A stretch of 64,000 bases of DNA. Origin: Strobilurus pachycystidiatus. Lineage: Eukaryota; Basidiomycota; Agaricomycetes; Agaricales; Physalacriaceae. A program made the translations under genes and the position numbers. The notes beneath the pieces were generated by a model that saw nothing but the letters and a program-made list of their open reading frames with translations, was not told the origin of the DNA and made no database searches. How positions within the stretch are numbered: the first letter of the stretch is position 1; every line of letters starts with the position of its first letter. Positions 1-10,190 of this stretch are shown piece after piece. Location: assembly GCA_019915135.1 (NCBI GenBank), contig JAHLMK010000019.1, positions 682,001-746,000 of the forward strand. Reading direction: 5' to 3'.

Positions 1-625
1 TTGTGGGAGTTATGCTTGACCGAGCTTTCCTCATTTGTCCGTCAACCGCAGGCTTTGCAGGTTTATGACCGGCAGCGCACACATGTCACCTGCCATCCAT
101 ATCGTTTCGACGACGTCCTCACTTACGATTCAGCCGAGAATCTTGAGATGACAGTACTTGCTTTAGGTGCTTATGTAACTCAAGATGAACGCCCTTCTAG
201 TGCTCGTCTGAGCATAACGAAGGTCAGTCCCAAACCAATCACACCCAGTCTATTACTCACCGATGGCAGGTCGTCAACGCGGCGTCTTCTTTCTTTGGTA
301 GGAAGAAAAAGAGGACTGTGTTAGAAGCTGAGATGCATGGAATGGTTTAGTGTAAATAGGTGTATCGGCGGCTTGTAACAAAGAAGGAAACGGATCGTCA
401 CCATGGATCGGCACACGGAAGAGCGGAATCACTGAACAGCGTTTCCACCGAGAAGTTGACGACGCCGAAGACTTGCTTGGAGTCCAATGTCTTGATAAGG
501 AAGCTGAAATAGCATACGAGTCAGCCAAAGCGCAACACGAACAAGCTGGAGATGCACCTGTGAAACCCAAAAAGCTCTTGAAGCCTCCCGAGCCGCCACA
601 CTGCGGCCACAGCACCGGGGCCTAG
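1..625 (+). CDS. 3' part of an unrecognised gene, cut by the left edge
   Basis: The reading frame is already open at base 1. Plausible exons are 1-222, 270-344 and 440-625, joined by introns with GT..AG ends; the 344/440 junction keeps phase. The predicted tail has a lysine-rich patch near GRKKKRTVLEAEM, then an acidic, alanine/glutamine-rich helix-like stretch (DKEAEIAYESAKAQ), then a KPKKLLKPPEPP patch before a stop. Another coding-like piece follows at about 696-870 (TRMRKE, then RIVGGILEMLHCC) and may be a further exon if an unseen donor lies before the stop. I do not recognise the family. The gene converges on the TPR gene to its right. The exon structure is hand-built and weak, since the donor at 345 is a poor match to consensus. 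Confidence 0.4.
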
Positions 626-1039
626 AGTAGTAGTGTCTATAATCGTCTTTGAGCTGTTGAAAAGATAACAATATTTGCTCTGACCTTACGGGCTAAGACG
701 AAATTGACTCGGATGCGCAAGGAGGTACGTGTCGGATTGCTGTCCAATCCGCGCTCGCAATTCTCATCTCATCTCCAGATGTAGCGAATTGTGGGAGGGA
801 TTCTGGAAATGCTACACTGCTGCCTTGTCGCAGAAGAAGCGAGGGAGCTGGAGGCTGAAGCAGGCGTCCTTTGAGGTATCAATCGGGCCTGCCTATCCGC
901 CGCCTGAATCTGTACAACCATGAGTTAAGATGCTGTTTGTATTCTTGAATCTACAGTGATCTGAGTAATTGCTTCGCGAAGAGCCGCTTAGCTGTGATTC
1001 GACATGAAGTGAATTTTATATGAGCGCAAGACATCACCT

Positions 1040-2335
1040 CTATCTGAGTTGCATGATCTGAGGATTATAACGATCACCAGTCGTCTCTACCCAATCCGCC
1101 CTCAACTTCCTCCATGCATCACCACTCAGGAATTCCTCCGATATGCGCTCCCATCCGATGATACTGGTGCTGTCCATGAGCGGGCTGTCGCTGAGCTTGA
1201 TCATCACGGTCTTGAAGAGGATGATAGTCCCGTTGAGGGGCTGACCGGGCGTCCCGTGAAGAAGCCGATTAGCGCGCGCGTTCGGCTTCCTCCTAGTCAG
1301 AGCGAAGTCGTCCATATACACCTCGTAGCTTATATGAAGCCGACCTACACCGACACCGTGTCGGTTACCTCTGAGCTGCGGCGCACAGTAAGATGGGATT
1401 ATTCGACAATTTACGAATGGGATGTCGCGACTGACCGTTGTGAGCTGATCTTCGGAGTACATTATTGCGCTTCCAGGTCTATAATCACACCCAAGTAGGG
1501 CCCCAATCTGGAGGAGCACGTCCGTGCTGCCGCCGCGGTCTAAGGACACTTGGCGGAGAGGTACGCTGGGGTCTTCGTGGATGATGAGTAGGTGGAGAAG
1601 TGGTTCTGTGCCAAACTTCGGGTGGGACTCGTAGGTCCTCCAGACATGCTCGCGGGTATGAGGTGGACGGACGTCGATATCCTGCGCTCGGGTCATGGCT
1701 AGCGCTACTTCCAACGACCTACAATCATCAAACGTCCCTCAGTTTTATCCGCATCGTGAGGCAGGGACTAGCGCACATATGCTTTGGATCCATGATTCGG
1801 GACTGCGCGAGCACGATGTTCTGCTTGTACATCGCACGCTGGTTAGCGGAGCCAGTGGACGGCAGGAGGCTGAGCGCCTTGTTCCACGCAGCTATGCTTT
1901 CGCCGTGGTTATCAAGTTCCTATCAGTGCTGTCAGCAACCGCTGATGCCCTGGGTAGAGACAGTATACCTCCTCTGCGTTACCCAGTCTGGCCCATGCCT
2001 TCGTATAAGAGGGGTCACGTTCGATAGCCTACCATGGTGTCAGCCAACTTCCCCTCGCCTAGTAACGCAGCCGATGAAGTGACCTTTTTGGCATCCTCGA
2101 TAGCTTCGTCAGGGCTGCATCTAGGCGTCAGGTTATGATACTAGCGGCGAAGAGACACCCACCTCTTCAAAAAGAGATTGCACGCCGAGCGATTTGCATA
2201 CAAGATCGCGACTTCTCGTGGTGTCGCTGCATCAGAAAGATCCAAGGCCTCTGTGAATTTCGCCTTGGCGTTGCGGTATTGCTTCTTGGTGAAGTGATCG
2301 TTGCCTTGCGCCTTCAGAGTAGTCATCGTAGCCAT
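1040..2335 (-). CDS. TPR-repeat protein
   Basis: Five exons (2335-2163, 2120-2084, 2028-1969, 1919-1777, 1718-1040) join in phase to a 363-residue protein. Residues 1-60 read as a classical first tetratricopeptide repeat (ALKAQGNDHFTKKQYRNAK, then ILYANRSACNLFLKR). The next exons supply a second and third TPR (DEAIEDAKK, AIERDPSYTKAWARLGNAEE). This is the three-repeat arrangement of co-chaperone-type TPR domains such as STI1, SGT or PP5, which bind C-terminal peptides of Hsp70/Hsp90. The C-terminal 220 residues (from about SLEVALAMTRAQ) match no domain I know. Such TPR-plus-unknown proteins are common in mushroom genomes. The chaperone link is inference. The ATG at 2335 directly precedes the repeat. 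Confidence 0.75.
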
Positions 2336-2970
2336 CGTGGATGCTATGATCAGAGTTAAACATCGGCAATAAGAATAAATGTATTATGTCTAAGACTCAT
2401 CGGTAATTGCCGACGGCATGCGCGACGCATTCACACAAGTACACTGACAAGTAAGTAGGTTAGACCTTCCGATGTATGTGCTAGATCAATGAAGGCTATA
2501 GGGCCGAACTTCGACATGATGCACCGGGATGGTTGTTCTAAACAAACCAGGAAAGATGCACGCGCGTGTGATGGCTCGGGCCGCTCGGCTCTGGGTCGGG
2601 CGTAGCCGAATTAGCCATGCCGCCGATCGGGGCGCTCTACTGTTTCGTCTTGACCACCATGTATCGATTCTTGCCTCACTGCTCGGATCTCCCACGCGTC
2701 GCCCAAATAATGTCCACGACATAACTATTGCAACTTTGCCCATTCATCGAGGCCACTGAGCCAATTGCGGCTCGAAAGAGACCAATTCAGCTAGCCTGGG
2801 CCCTACGCCTTCTGTAGTTGAACAATCTCAATAACAGCAAAGAAGGCAGTCCTTGTCGGCGTTTGCCAGAGGCAGTAACAGTAAGTACGGCGCCTGCGTC
2901 ATTTCTTGACCAGCTGATAGCCACGGCCAGCTTATCATTCACACAGTACCCACACTTTCTCCCAACAGCC
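2336..2970. other. Intergenic spacer, no gene seen
   Basis: Open frames on both strands around 2486-2760 are mirror images in moderately GC-rich sequence, without domains or splice structure. The spacer must hold the promoters of the divergent TPR and acetamidase genes. Confidence 0.5.
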
Positions 2971-4363
2971 ATGTCGATTCATTCTGTCAAGCGCGCGCAA
3001 ACACATCTTGCTTGGGACAACAGGTGCGCTTTGCCCTTGCACTATGCTCTCCTTGAACTCACTACGGATCAGCATCCCGCCGGTCATTACGATCCAGTCC
3101 GGCGAAACAGTCACCTTCGACTGCCTGGACGCCTCCAACGGCCAGATAACCCCCGAATCCACCACGTCCACCATAACATCCCTCGTCTTCGCCCAGCTCG
3201 ATCAAGTCAATGGCCCCGTCTATGTCTCTTCCGCTTCCCCTGGCGATACACTGCAAGTCGAAGTCATCTCAATCCAGACAGCCGACTGGGGCTGGACGGC
3301 GCTCATCCCGGGTTTTGGGCTTCTCGCCAATGACTTCCCCGAACCAGCGCTGAGGCTTTGGACACTGAAGGATGGGTATGCGGTGCCGAAGAATGCGGGA
3401 AGCACTATTCCCAAGCCAATCAAGCTGCGCCCGTTCGCTGGAGAGATCGGCGTAGCGCCCGGAAAACCGGGCGCGTTCTCGACGATTCCGCCATATCACA
3501 CTGGGGGCAACATTGACACCAAACATCTCTCAGTGGGGTCGACGTTGTACTTACCCATTGAGGTCGATGGGGCGTTGTTCTCAATCGGAGACGGACATGC
3601 TGTCCAGGGCGACGGAGGTGCGAGCCTTTCCCTCCACCTATCTAGCACCATTAACCTGTCATCGCAGAGGTCTGCGGAACGGCCATCGAGACCCCCATGA
3701 CCGTGACTGTCCGACTCACCGTCCTCAAGGACAAGCCCTACGTCAAGACGCCTCATTTCCACACCGCCTCCCCATCGTCTGCGGACTCGGAACAGGAACA
3801 GTACTATTGCACCACTGTTATGGATCTTGAGCTTATTCCCATTCGCTCGTCTACTTACGCGTAGAGCTACTCTGTTTCGATGTGAACAGCCCCGTGAGGC
3901 TACGCGTCGCTTGACTCAGCATGACTCAGTAGTACTGCCTTACGCAGCATGGACATTTAGGTATATAGAGACATAGAGTACTTGTCAGTACTCACCACTA
4001 CACTTGCACAACCGTTTATCATGCCTTTTATCATCTCATTCTCACTCTTCTAAGCAATCGAACCCGCACACTCTCACATTTATCCGAGATTCTTAACAAC
4101 CACGGGTGTGGATCCTGACATTCGCGAGGCGACGCGCTCGGCGGTTCGCAGTATGATTGCGTACTTGAGCGAGGAACATCAGATGGACAGGGTGGACGCG
4201 TACATGCTGTGTAGCGTGGTGGGCGATCTGAGGATGCACGAGGTCGTGGATATGCCGAATTATGTGGTGAGTGTCTCAAGGGCTTTCGAGTTCGATGCAG
4301 CATATTGATTAGTACGTCCTTTTTGTTTAGATTGGGATGATGATGCCGCTGTCGGTTCTCTAA
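2971..4363 (+). pseudogene. Acetamidase/formamidase (FmdA/AmdA family), split by an LTR
   Basis: Family members hydrolyse formamide or short amides to ammonia and the acid. Exons are 2971-3023, 3073-3617, 3668-3815, 4104-4266 and 4331-4363. Omitting the 283-bp insertion and one copy of its 5-bp target duplication, they sum to 942 nt, exactly 313 residues plus stop, a normal length for the short FmdA class. Recognisable segments are HLAWDNSIPPVITIQSGE at the N-terminus, the GDTLQVEV strand, PYHTGGNIDTKHL, the SIGDGHAVQGDGE metal/active-site loop, TPHFHTASP, and AYMLCSVVGDLRMHEVVDMP near the end. As the DNA stands, translation from exon 3 runs into the LTR and stops at 3861, removing about 65 C-terminal residues. 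Flanking exons show no other lesions, so the insertion looks young. Splicing around the LTR is conceivable but no well-placed sites were seen. Confidence 0.9.
3816..4098. mobile_element. Solo LTR of a retrotransposon inserted in a coding exon
   Basis: The 283-bp segment begins TGTTATGG and ends CTTAACA, i.e. the 5'-TG..CA-3' ends and short inverted TGTTA/TAACA termini of LTRs. It is flanked by a perfect 5-bp direct repeat ACCAC (3811-3815 and 4099-4103), the usual target duplication of Copia/Gypsy elements. Deleting the segment plus one ACCAC restores the acetamidase frame exactly. No internal retrotransposon genes are present, so this is a solo LTR left by LTR-LTR recombination. A TATA-like stretch (TATATAGAG) lies near 3963. 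Confidence 0.88.
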
Positions 4364-6265
4364 ACATGAAAGTGTCACTCATAGGTAATCTTGTCAAATA
4401 AATGAATATGAGCAATTCATGTCTTGAAACTCGCTGCAACTCTTTATGCACTTTTTATGCACTTTCGTTCAAGCCACATTTGACTTTCGGGATATGCTGC
4501 CTCTCAGATGGATTGCTCTAACCTAGATTTCGTTCGTCATATCTCTGCTTGTCGAGAGAAAATAAGAAGCGAATGTATTGGCAGGTAAACATCGTGGGGC
4601 GTTCAGTGCGATCAATATGAAGTACCATACTATAATGACAGATAATGTAGGTTCGTTGTTGCTTTCGTAAATAAGCGGAGGTGGATGGCGTCGCAGTGAT
4701 GGTTGAGCCGTGAGCTAAGATTGGTCCGTGGCACTAGAAAGCATTGTGAGGATCAATTCTACGCCACAAATACGAACACCTGTAACGTACCAAGCTGCTA
4801 GGCTGGAAACCGAGAGGAGCTCGACGCTGCTCCGCCAGATCTCAACAATGTCGAGTCCGATAGAATCTTCTAGGCGGAATGTCTTCCAACTGTCCATCAA
4901 CGCGTCGTCTACGAAGAATGTTGACGCGAATCATGAGCGAAGATCATGGTATTGGCACCGACCATCAGGTGTTGTGTCTTGATATGTAGTTTTATCGGTG
5001 TCAGTGCCCGTGAGTGCAGGAATTTTGGTGCGGGAGGGATGGGGCATCATGGAAGGCGTGCCACTGGTAAGTGAAGTTGGTCAGGGAGTTTAGGTTGGGG
5101 ACTCGGATGAGTGGCACGGTAGGGGATTGGTACCGCGGAAGCTCTCGCGTTCGCTTATAAAGAGGAATGATAGCTATAATGTACGTCGCGTTGATAATAG
5201 CTGTTGAACAAGTGCTGTAGAGTCTAGCAGCTGTGTAACATCAAAGCGACTCGGGCCCAGTGATTGGCGTTTGAGGCTGTGCAGGGTCCTATAGCCAAAT
5301 CTTTAGCTGTTCATCGGCGAGGGCGCTGAGGTAGCCCGTTTTGAGGCAAAATCATATAGAAGGCACTAAACGACACGTTGTAGGACGCTTAGACGCGTGT
5401 AAGCGTGTTCTTTTGGCGTACTGTAGCCTGTAGGACAAGGACGATCATGATCGTCGGAGGTAAGGGGGGTTGCGGCTCGCACGGTGCGCAGCCCTGCTTT
5501 CATCTTGCTCTCCGACAGCTTTCGTACGTCCATCATGCATGCGGTGCTCGTGCATCGCCGCTCACGATTCTCTCGATCAATCGCACGCTGGCGTCTGAAT
5601 GCCATGCTAGATGTGCGTCTATTTTTATATCTTGGTGGATCCACAGGATCACTGCCTCCTCAAAGCCTTGAGCCTGTCTGGTCGTTAATGTTGCACGTCT
5701 CGCGACTCTCGCCAGCCGCTACTTGCTTCTCGGCTTGAAAACTGAGGAATTGACGACACGTCTATCAGATCTTATAGCCTTCGTGCTAGCCACTTTGCAT
5801 GCACACAAAAGAAAACTCATTGAAGCCACCTGACTACTTTAGTTGATTACGGTCCTTTTGCTACTATGCGACCAATCACGCTTCGAGTTGTCTCTTGCAA
5901 CAATGAAGTGCCGCCTCGCATGACGCCATCAGCCTCCCAGGTTTCTGAACTCAGTTGGGGCAAAGGAGGTGCAAACAGTGAAAACTTTAGTGTCAAAGTC
6001 AAGACTCGGATACAATGCTTTCAATATCTGAATCTTGAAGCACCTTTGATTTGAGATGAAGTCTTTACGCGCCATGGCGGTTCATGGTGGCGGTCGTCCT
6101 TGCACTCGACGTTGACCTCGCGTGATGATATATCATTGTGATTAGGTCTTTTGTTCTCGGAGCCGTGCCGTTGATCACGCCACCACGAGGCTCTTTGTTA
6201 CCTGCCATCATCATCCGATCTTGTTACATCTCGCTGCCATTGTCTCATCCAGCAAGCTCTTATCC
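4364..6265. other. Gene-poor stretch, nothing supportable
   Basis: About 1.9 kb without a convincing gene. Short open frames (4728-4982, 5405-5738, 5866-6054) carry no recognisable domain, no consistent splice signals and overlap antisense frames. Confidence 0.45.
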
Positions 6266-6952
6266 ATGCACTGCTCCATGGTCATCCGATTGCCTGTAGC
6301 TTCTACCAGCTCTTCTCCAATACGCGCGCCGCCGCCGCCGCGCATAGCCACAACGGTGGCTAACAGCCTTTCAGCCGACGAGCGTAGCGCGCCAAGCGCG
6401 CCTCGCAAACGTCGGCGCCATTCCATATCGGATTCGCCAACGCCTTCCTCCATTGTCTATGAAAATCCTAATCCGCGCGGCCGTCGTATCTGCCACACTG
6501 GCAAACGTCAGCGTCGATCGCATCAGTCTACCGATGGCAACGAGGCGGACACGGAATGCCCGCGAAAGCGTCGCAGAAGGAACTCGCCTAGTCCGCCTCC
6601 CCCCACCATCCCTTTCCAGTCATCCTTTGCCCGCATCATGAATCAGGGCGAGTCCCCTGCCGCTAAACGTCAGAATACATGTTTCCCAACTCCCTCATCC
6701 CACGCGCTTTTCCATGAATTCCGCTTGCAGAAACCAAGGACCAATGCGTTTGACATATCAGTAGCACTGGAGAAAACCCATCTGTCTTGTACTGCCACCA
6801 ATGGCTTGAACAAGGGAGCCAGCGTGCTGTGTGGCGCAACCGGATATGGAACTTCGGATGCTGATGACGAGAAAGACACCATGGATGAGGAGGAGACAGA
6901 CTCAGAGTTGTCTGTCTTTGGTCGTGGACAGGGGAGGCGCGTCGTGGCGTGA
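6266..6952 (+). CDS. Unrecognised basic, low-complexity protein, probably nuclear
   Basis: Single-exon frame of 228 residues from the first ATG (6266); the open frame extends slightly upstream but without an ATG. The middle has repeated basic clusters (RKRRRHS, KRQRRSHQ, RKRRRRNSPS), each a good match to a nuclear localisation signal, separated by Ser/Pro-rich linkers with SP sites that could be phosphorylated. The C-terminal third contains an acidic patch (DADDEKDTMDEEETDSE) and ends in a basic tail. No folded domain is recognisable. Composition suggests a disordered nuclear protein; function is unknown. Low-complexity sequence can also give long spurious frames, so the call is moderate. Confidence 0.5.
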   Translation: MHCSMVIRLPVASTSSSPIRAPPPPRIATTVANSLSADERSAPSAPRKRRRHSISDSPTPSSIVYENPNPRGRRICHTGKRQRRSHQSTDGNEADTECPRKRRRRNSPSPPPPTIPFQSSFARIMNQGESPAAKRQNTCFPTPSSHALFHEFRLQKPRTNAFDISVALEKTHLSCTATNGLNKGASVLCGATGYGTSDADDEKDTMDEEETDSELSVFGRGQGRRVVA

Positions 6953-8149
6953 AGAACGGACGTGAATTGATTTTCGGCGACCATACACCAGGCGGTTCTC
7001 GAATCAAACCTCTCAACATACATACCCGCTATTCATTTTCTTTGTATTATCTAGAACCCCATTCTCGTCAATGTATTGCGCGCCCTTACTAGCTTCACAC
7101 CTGTTGCATTCGGTCCGGTCTGATCACATAGAGAATAAGAAACTCGGGTTTCACGCTAGTTACGACTTGACTACGATGTAATATCAGCTAATGCGTTTTG
7201 TCTATTGAAGTTTGATGAGCCTTAGGGCAAATCAACGCCACACGGCAACTTGTCTTCGCCGTCTGGCAGGCTTCAACATAGAACTGGCCGTAAGAGCGGA
7301 CCCGGCGTTCAATCAACAGCCCTCTTTTGGCCTCATAAGTTTGATCATCAGAGGGCTGCTCTGATGATTTACAGTTGTATACCTGATTTGGCTTGATCCT
7401 CATCTGACTGGAGTCTGGTGTACGCTCTTGTGTATATTATACTTAATAATCTCAATGCTCAAAACCAGGCCCGAGAAATGGCTAGGAATTGACCATGCGG
7501 TAGCTTAATGGCAAGGTCCGTCCACCGGCGTCCAAGTTCCTGATAATTACGCGGAGCTGTTCGAGCTTTTTTCTACTGAATTTCGACAAATACATTCGAG
7601 CTCCAGCGAGGTATACTCGACCCCGCAGCGGTCAAGACCTCCTCGGAAGGCTATGTGCACCTCCTCGGATGCAGTTTGGCTCAACTTGCGGGATTTGTGA
7701 TCAGAAAAGATTTCAAATAGGGCCAGCGGGCCACAAGTGCTATTGAACTCGTGAGTGGGCTAAGGTTGTCTAATGGGATTGGTTTTCTTGTCAAGTTGCC
7801 GGATTTGATGTGGACCCCCACCGGTTCTGTTGTTGAGGCTGAACTTGTTCGAGTACTTACATACAAGATAAGCCCACTCGGCAAGACGCGAGTCGCGACT
7901 CATCAGAATAGAATGGATTGAGTGAGTGGGAGAACATTGAGGCTTGCCGTTGATGGGAATGCATCGCGATTAGTCGAGTGGATGGCAGACCATCAGACGC
8001 CCAAATCTCACTGCGTGTGTACATTTTGCGCATATAGTTAGCTGTACGCGAAAATGCAGCGACGTCAATGATTATTTTCACAGAGCACATACGTACAAGG
8101 CGTGTCCGAAATATAAGTACATTAAATAATTTACTTTTACTGGGTATGC
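6953..8149. other. Intergenic, possible Pol III-like remnant near 7.5 kb
   Basis: No protein gene is supported. Near 7497-7575 there is an A-box-like TAGCTTAATGG, a B-box-like GTTCGAG about 60 bases further and a run of six T. The segment does not fold as a complete tRNA, so it is noted only as a possible tRNA-derived relic. Confidence 0.3.
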
Positions 8150-10190
8150 TCAGTATTTGTACTCGTGCCCACAATCACCGACTTTATCATAGAAGCCTTG
8201 GAGATGGTCGCCCAAAGCGACCTCATTGATACGCCTAGTCTCCTCGGGCGTGAGCTTGAAGCTAAACACCTTAAGGTTTGAGTCGACGTTCGTCGATATC
8301 CCAAGTCTCGTCCCGACAATGACCGCACCCACTTCGGGGTTATCCAACACCCACCTCGTCGCCACATTGCTAAGTTCGACCCCATGTACGTCGGCAATCT
8401 CCTTAAGCCTCTTCAAGAGGAGCTGGAAGTCCGACCACGAACCCCATGTCATGATCACGTCAAAGTACTACAAGGAAAAGAAGGGGTCAATCAGATTGAG
8501 AGCAACTCGCGATGGTGGCATGGTACAGTCCGTACCTTCCGCTGCGACGGTGTCAAGACCATAGCCTCCGAATAGACATCAGGCGATTTCTCACCGAGCC
8601 ACTTCTCCGAGAGGAAACCGCCGCACTGAATCGGTATTTTGTTAGATGGCCTGACGGGAGTCTCGTCGAAGTACTCACGAAGGATCCGTATGTCAGCAGA
8701 CACACACCGTATCTCTGGCATACAGCGGCCATGCGGATCTTGGGGCGACTGTCGATGAGGGAGTACTATGTCATCCCAAGACCAGTGAGTATGACGAGGG
8801 CAATGAAGGGTCTTTGTGCTCACCTGAACTTGATTGGAGACGATGCCGACATGTCCTGTCCGAGCAATGAGATACTCGCAGGCTTCCTCCATATGCTCGC
8901 TGTCAAAATTGACCAGTCCAATTGCTGAAACGAGATCAGGGTGACTCTTCGTCATTCCCACCAATTCCCCAAGAACCAGGAGGTAGTCTTTGTCACTAAG
9001 CTGCACGGCATCATGCGTAAGACATCTGCGCAATCTTATACATCGAACGGAAGCAGACTTACATCGAACCAATAGAACTATACGGAGAGGGAGAGAGTTT
9101 GGTTAGTCTGAGAACGGTACTAAATTAGAAGCCGCAGAAGCATACCTGTAATAACTCGAGCCGCCCACCCACCCGACGTACACGTTCCATCACCGCATCA
9201 TGCACAAGTTGTGTCGTGATGGGCACCCCCAAAGGGCGGAAGACGCACCACTTCGTCGCCGCAACGACCTGAGAACGTGTTGCCTCTGGTAGACGGTTTC
9301 TGAACGATCCGTATATCAGTTCCGAATCGCCCTGCGAAGCATGAGAAGCAACCCAGTGAATGGAACCTCAGAACTCACGTAGTGGTCCGCCATGTCCGTA
9401 GCGACCAGACCAGCCGCGACGAGCTGCGACAGGGCCGCATCCTGCTTTTGGCTAGAAGCAGAACCCCAGGCTGGAGATGACATCTGCCAAAGACCATTGA
9501 AGAGTCTGGGAACACGCAGTCGTGGTCCCAGTTTGACATATTCGAGCATCGCCGCTGATTCTTCGACACTCACATAGGCAAGTTCGGTCGAGACCGAGTC
9601 AACGTCTAGACTGATCTCGTGGGAGGGATAGAACGCTCGGAGGACGTCCGTTACTTGCAAAGAAGCACGAGTGAAGGGATACACGAGGCCGGATGAGCGG
9701 CAGTACGTCGTGCATTCCTTTAGACTGCTATGGAGGTCGTCAAGGAGTTGTTGGAGCTCGGATGTCCGTGATGGTTGCGACTCCTTCAACGCTTGTACGG
9801 CCTGGACGATATCCCCGCTCATTTTATTGAGTATGCGCTCCTGCGAGTCGCCATCGGTCCAACGAAGACTGACGCGAGCTATAGAGCGTATGAAGTGGGT
9901 GACACTGAAACTTGGTGAGAACAGCGTCGCATCAGTAGACAACGATGATCGACGTACTAGGGTAAGGATTCCTGAACCAATTTGCTAGAATATAAACAGC
10001 TGACGGATGATAGGTAGGCGGCGGAAGATTCCTGACTGGCGAAGAGCGCTTCTGGAGGCGTAAAGGAAGGAGGACTTTCCCGAAGACGTGTCCGAACGTG
10101 CTCAACGAAGGTCTTCTGGGCCGTCAGGCCTTGGGAGACGAGCGCACGGAGTGCGGATCGCAGTAATGACGGCGGCACTGGATGAAACAT
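8150..10190 (-). CDS. Aldo/keto reductase with an unrecognised N-terminal extension
   Basis: Aldo/keto reductases are NAD(P)H-dependent (alpha/beta)8-barrel oxidoreductases acting on carbonyls. Eight exons (10190-9958, 9904-9379, 9331-9146, 9077-9063, 9000-8824, 8765-8679, 8625-8560, 8467-8150) sum to 1608 nt, 535 residues. The reductase core begins at an internal Met (9549; MLEYVKLGPRLRVP) and is 339 residues alone, the family's usual size. It shows the catalytic Asp/Tyr (DMADHYGDSELIYG), the Lys in VAATKW, the QFYWFD strand, the SNQVQYSLIDSRP turn and the C-terminal cofactor segment AVIVGTRLG. The preceding 196 residues are in frame without a stop, cross one phase-consistent intron and match nothing I know. 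Either the gene is a fusion, or the real start is 9549 and the extension belongs elsewhere. Physiological substrate unknown. Confidence 0.78.

Noticed and set aside
7497..7575. tRNA gene candidate with A-box, B-box-like motif and T-run
   Set aside because: The segment does not form an acceptor or anticodon stem; only the internal-promoter-like motifs match, so it is at most a relic.
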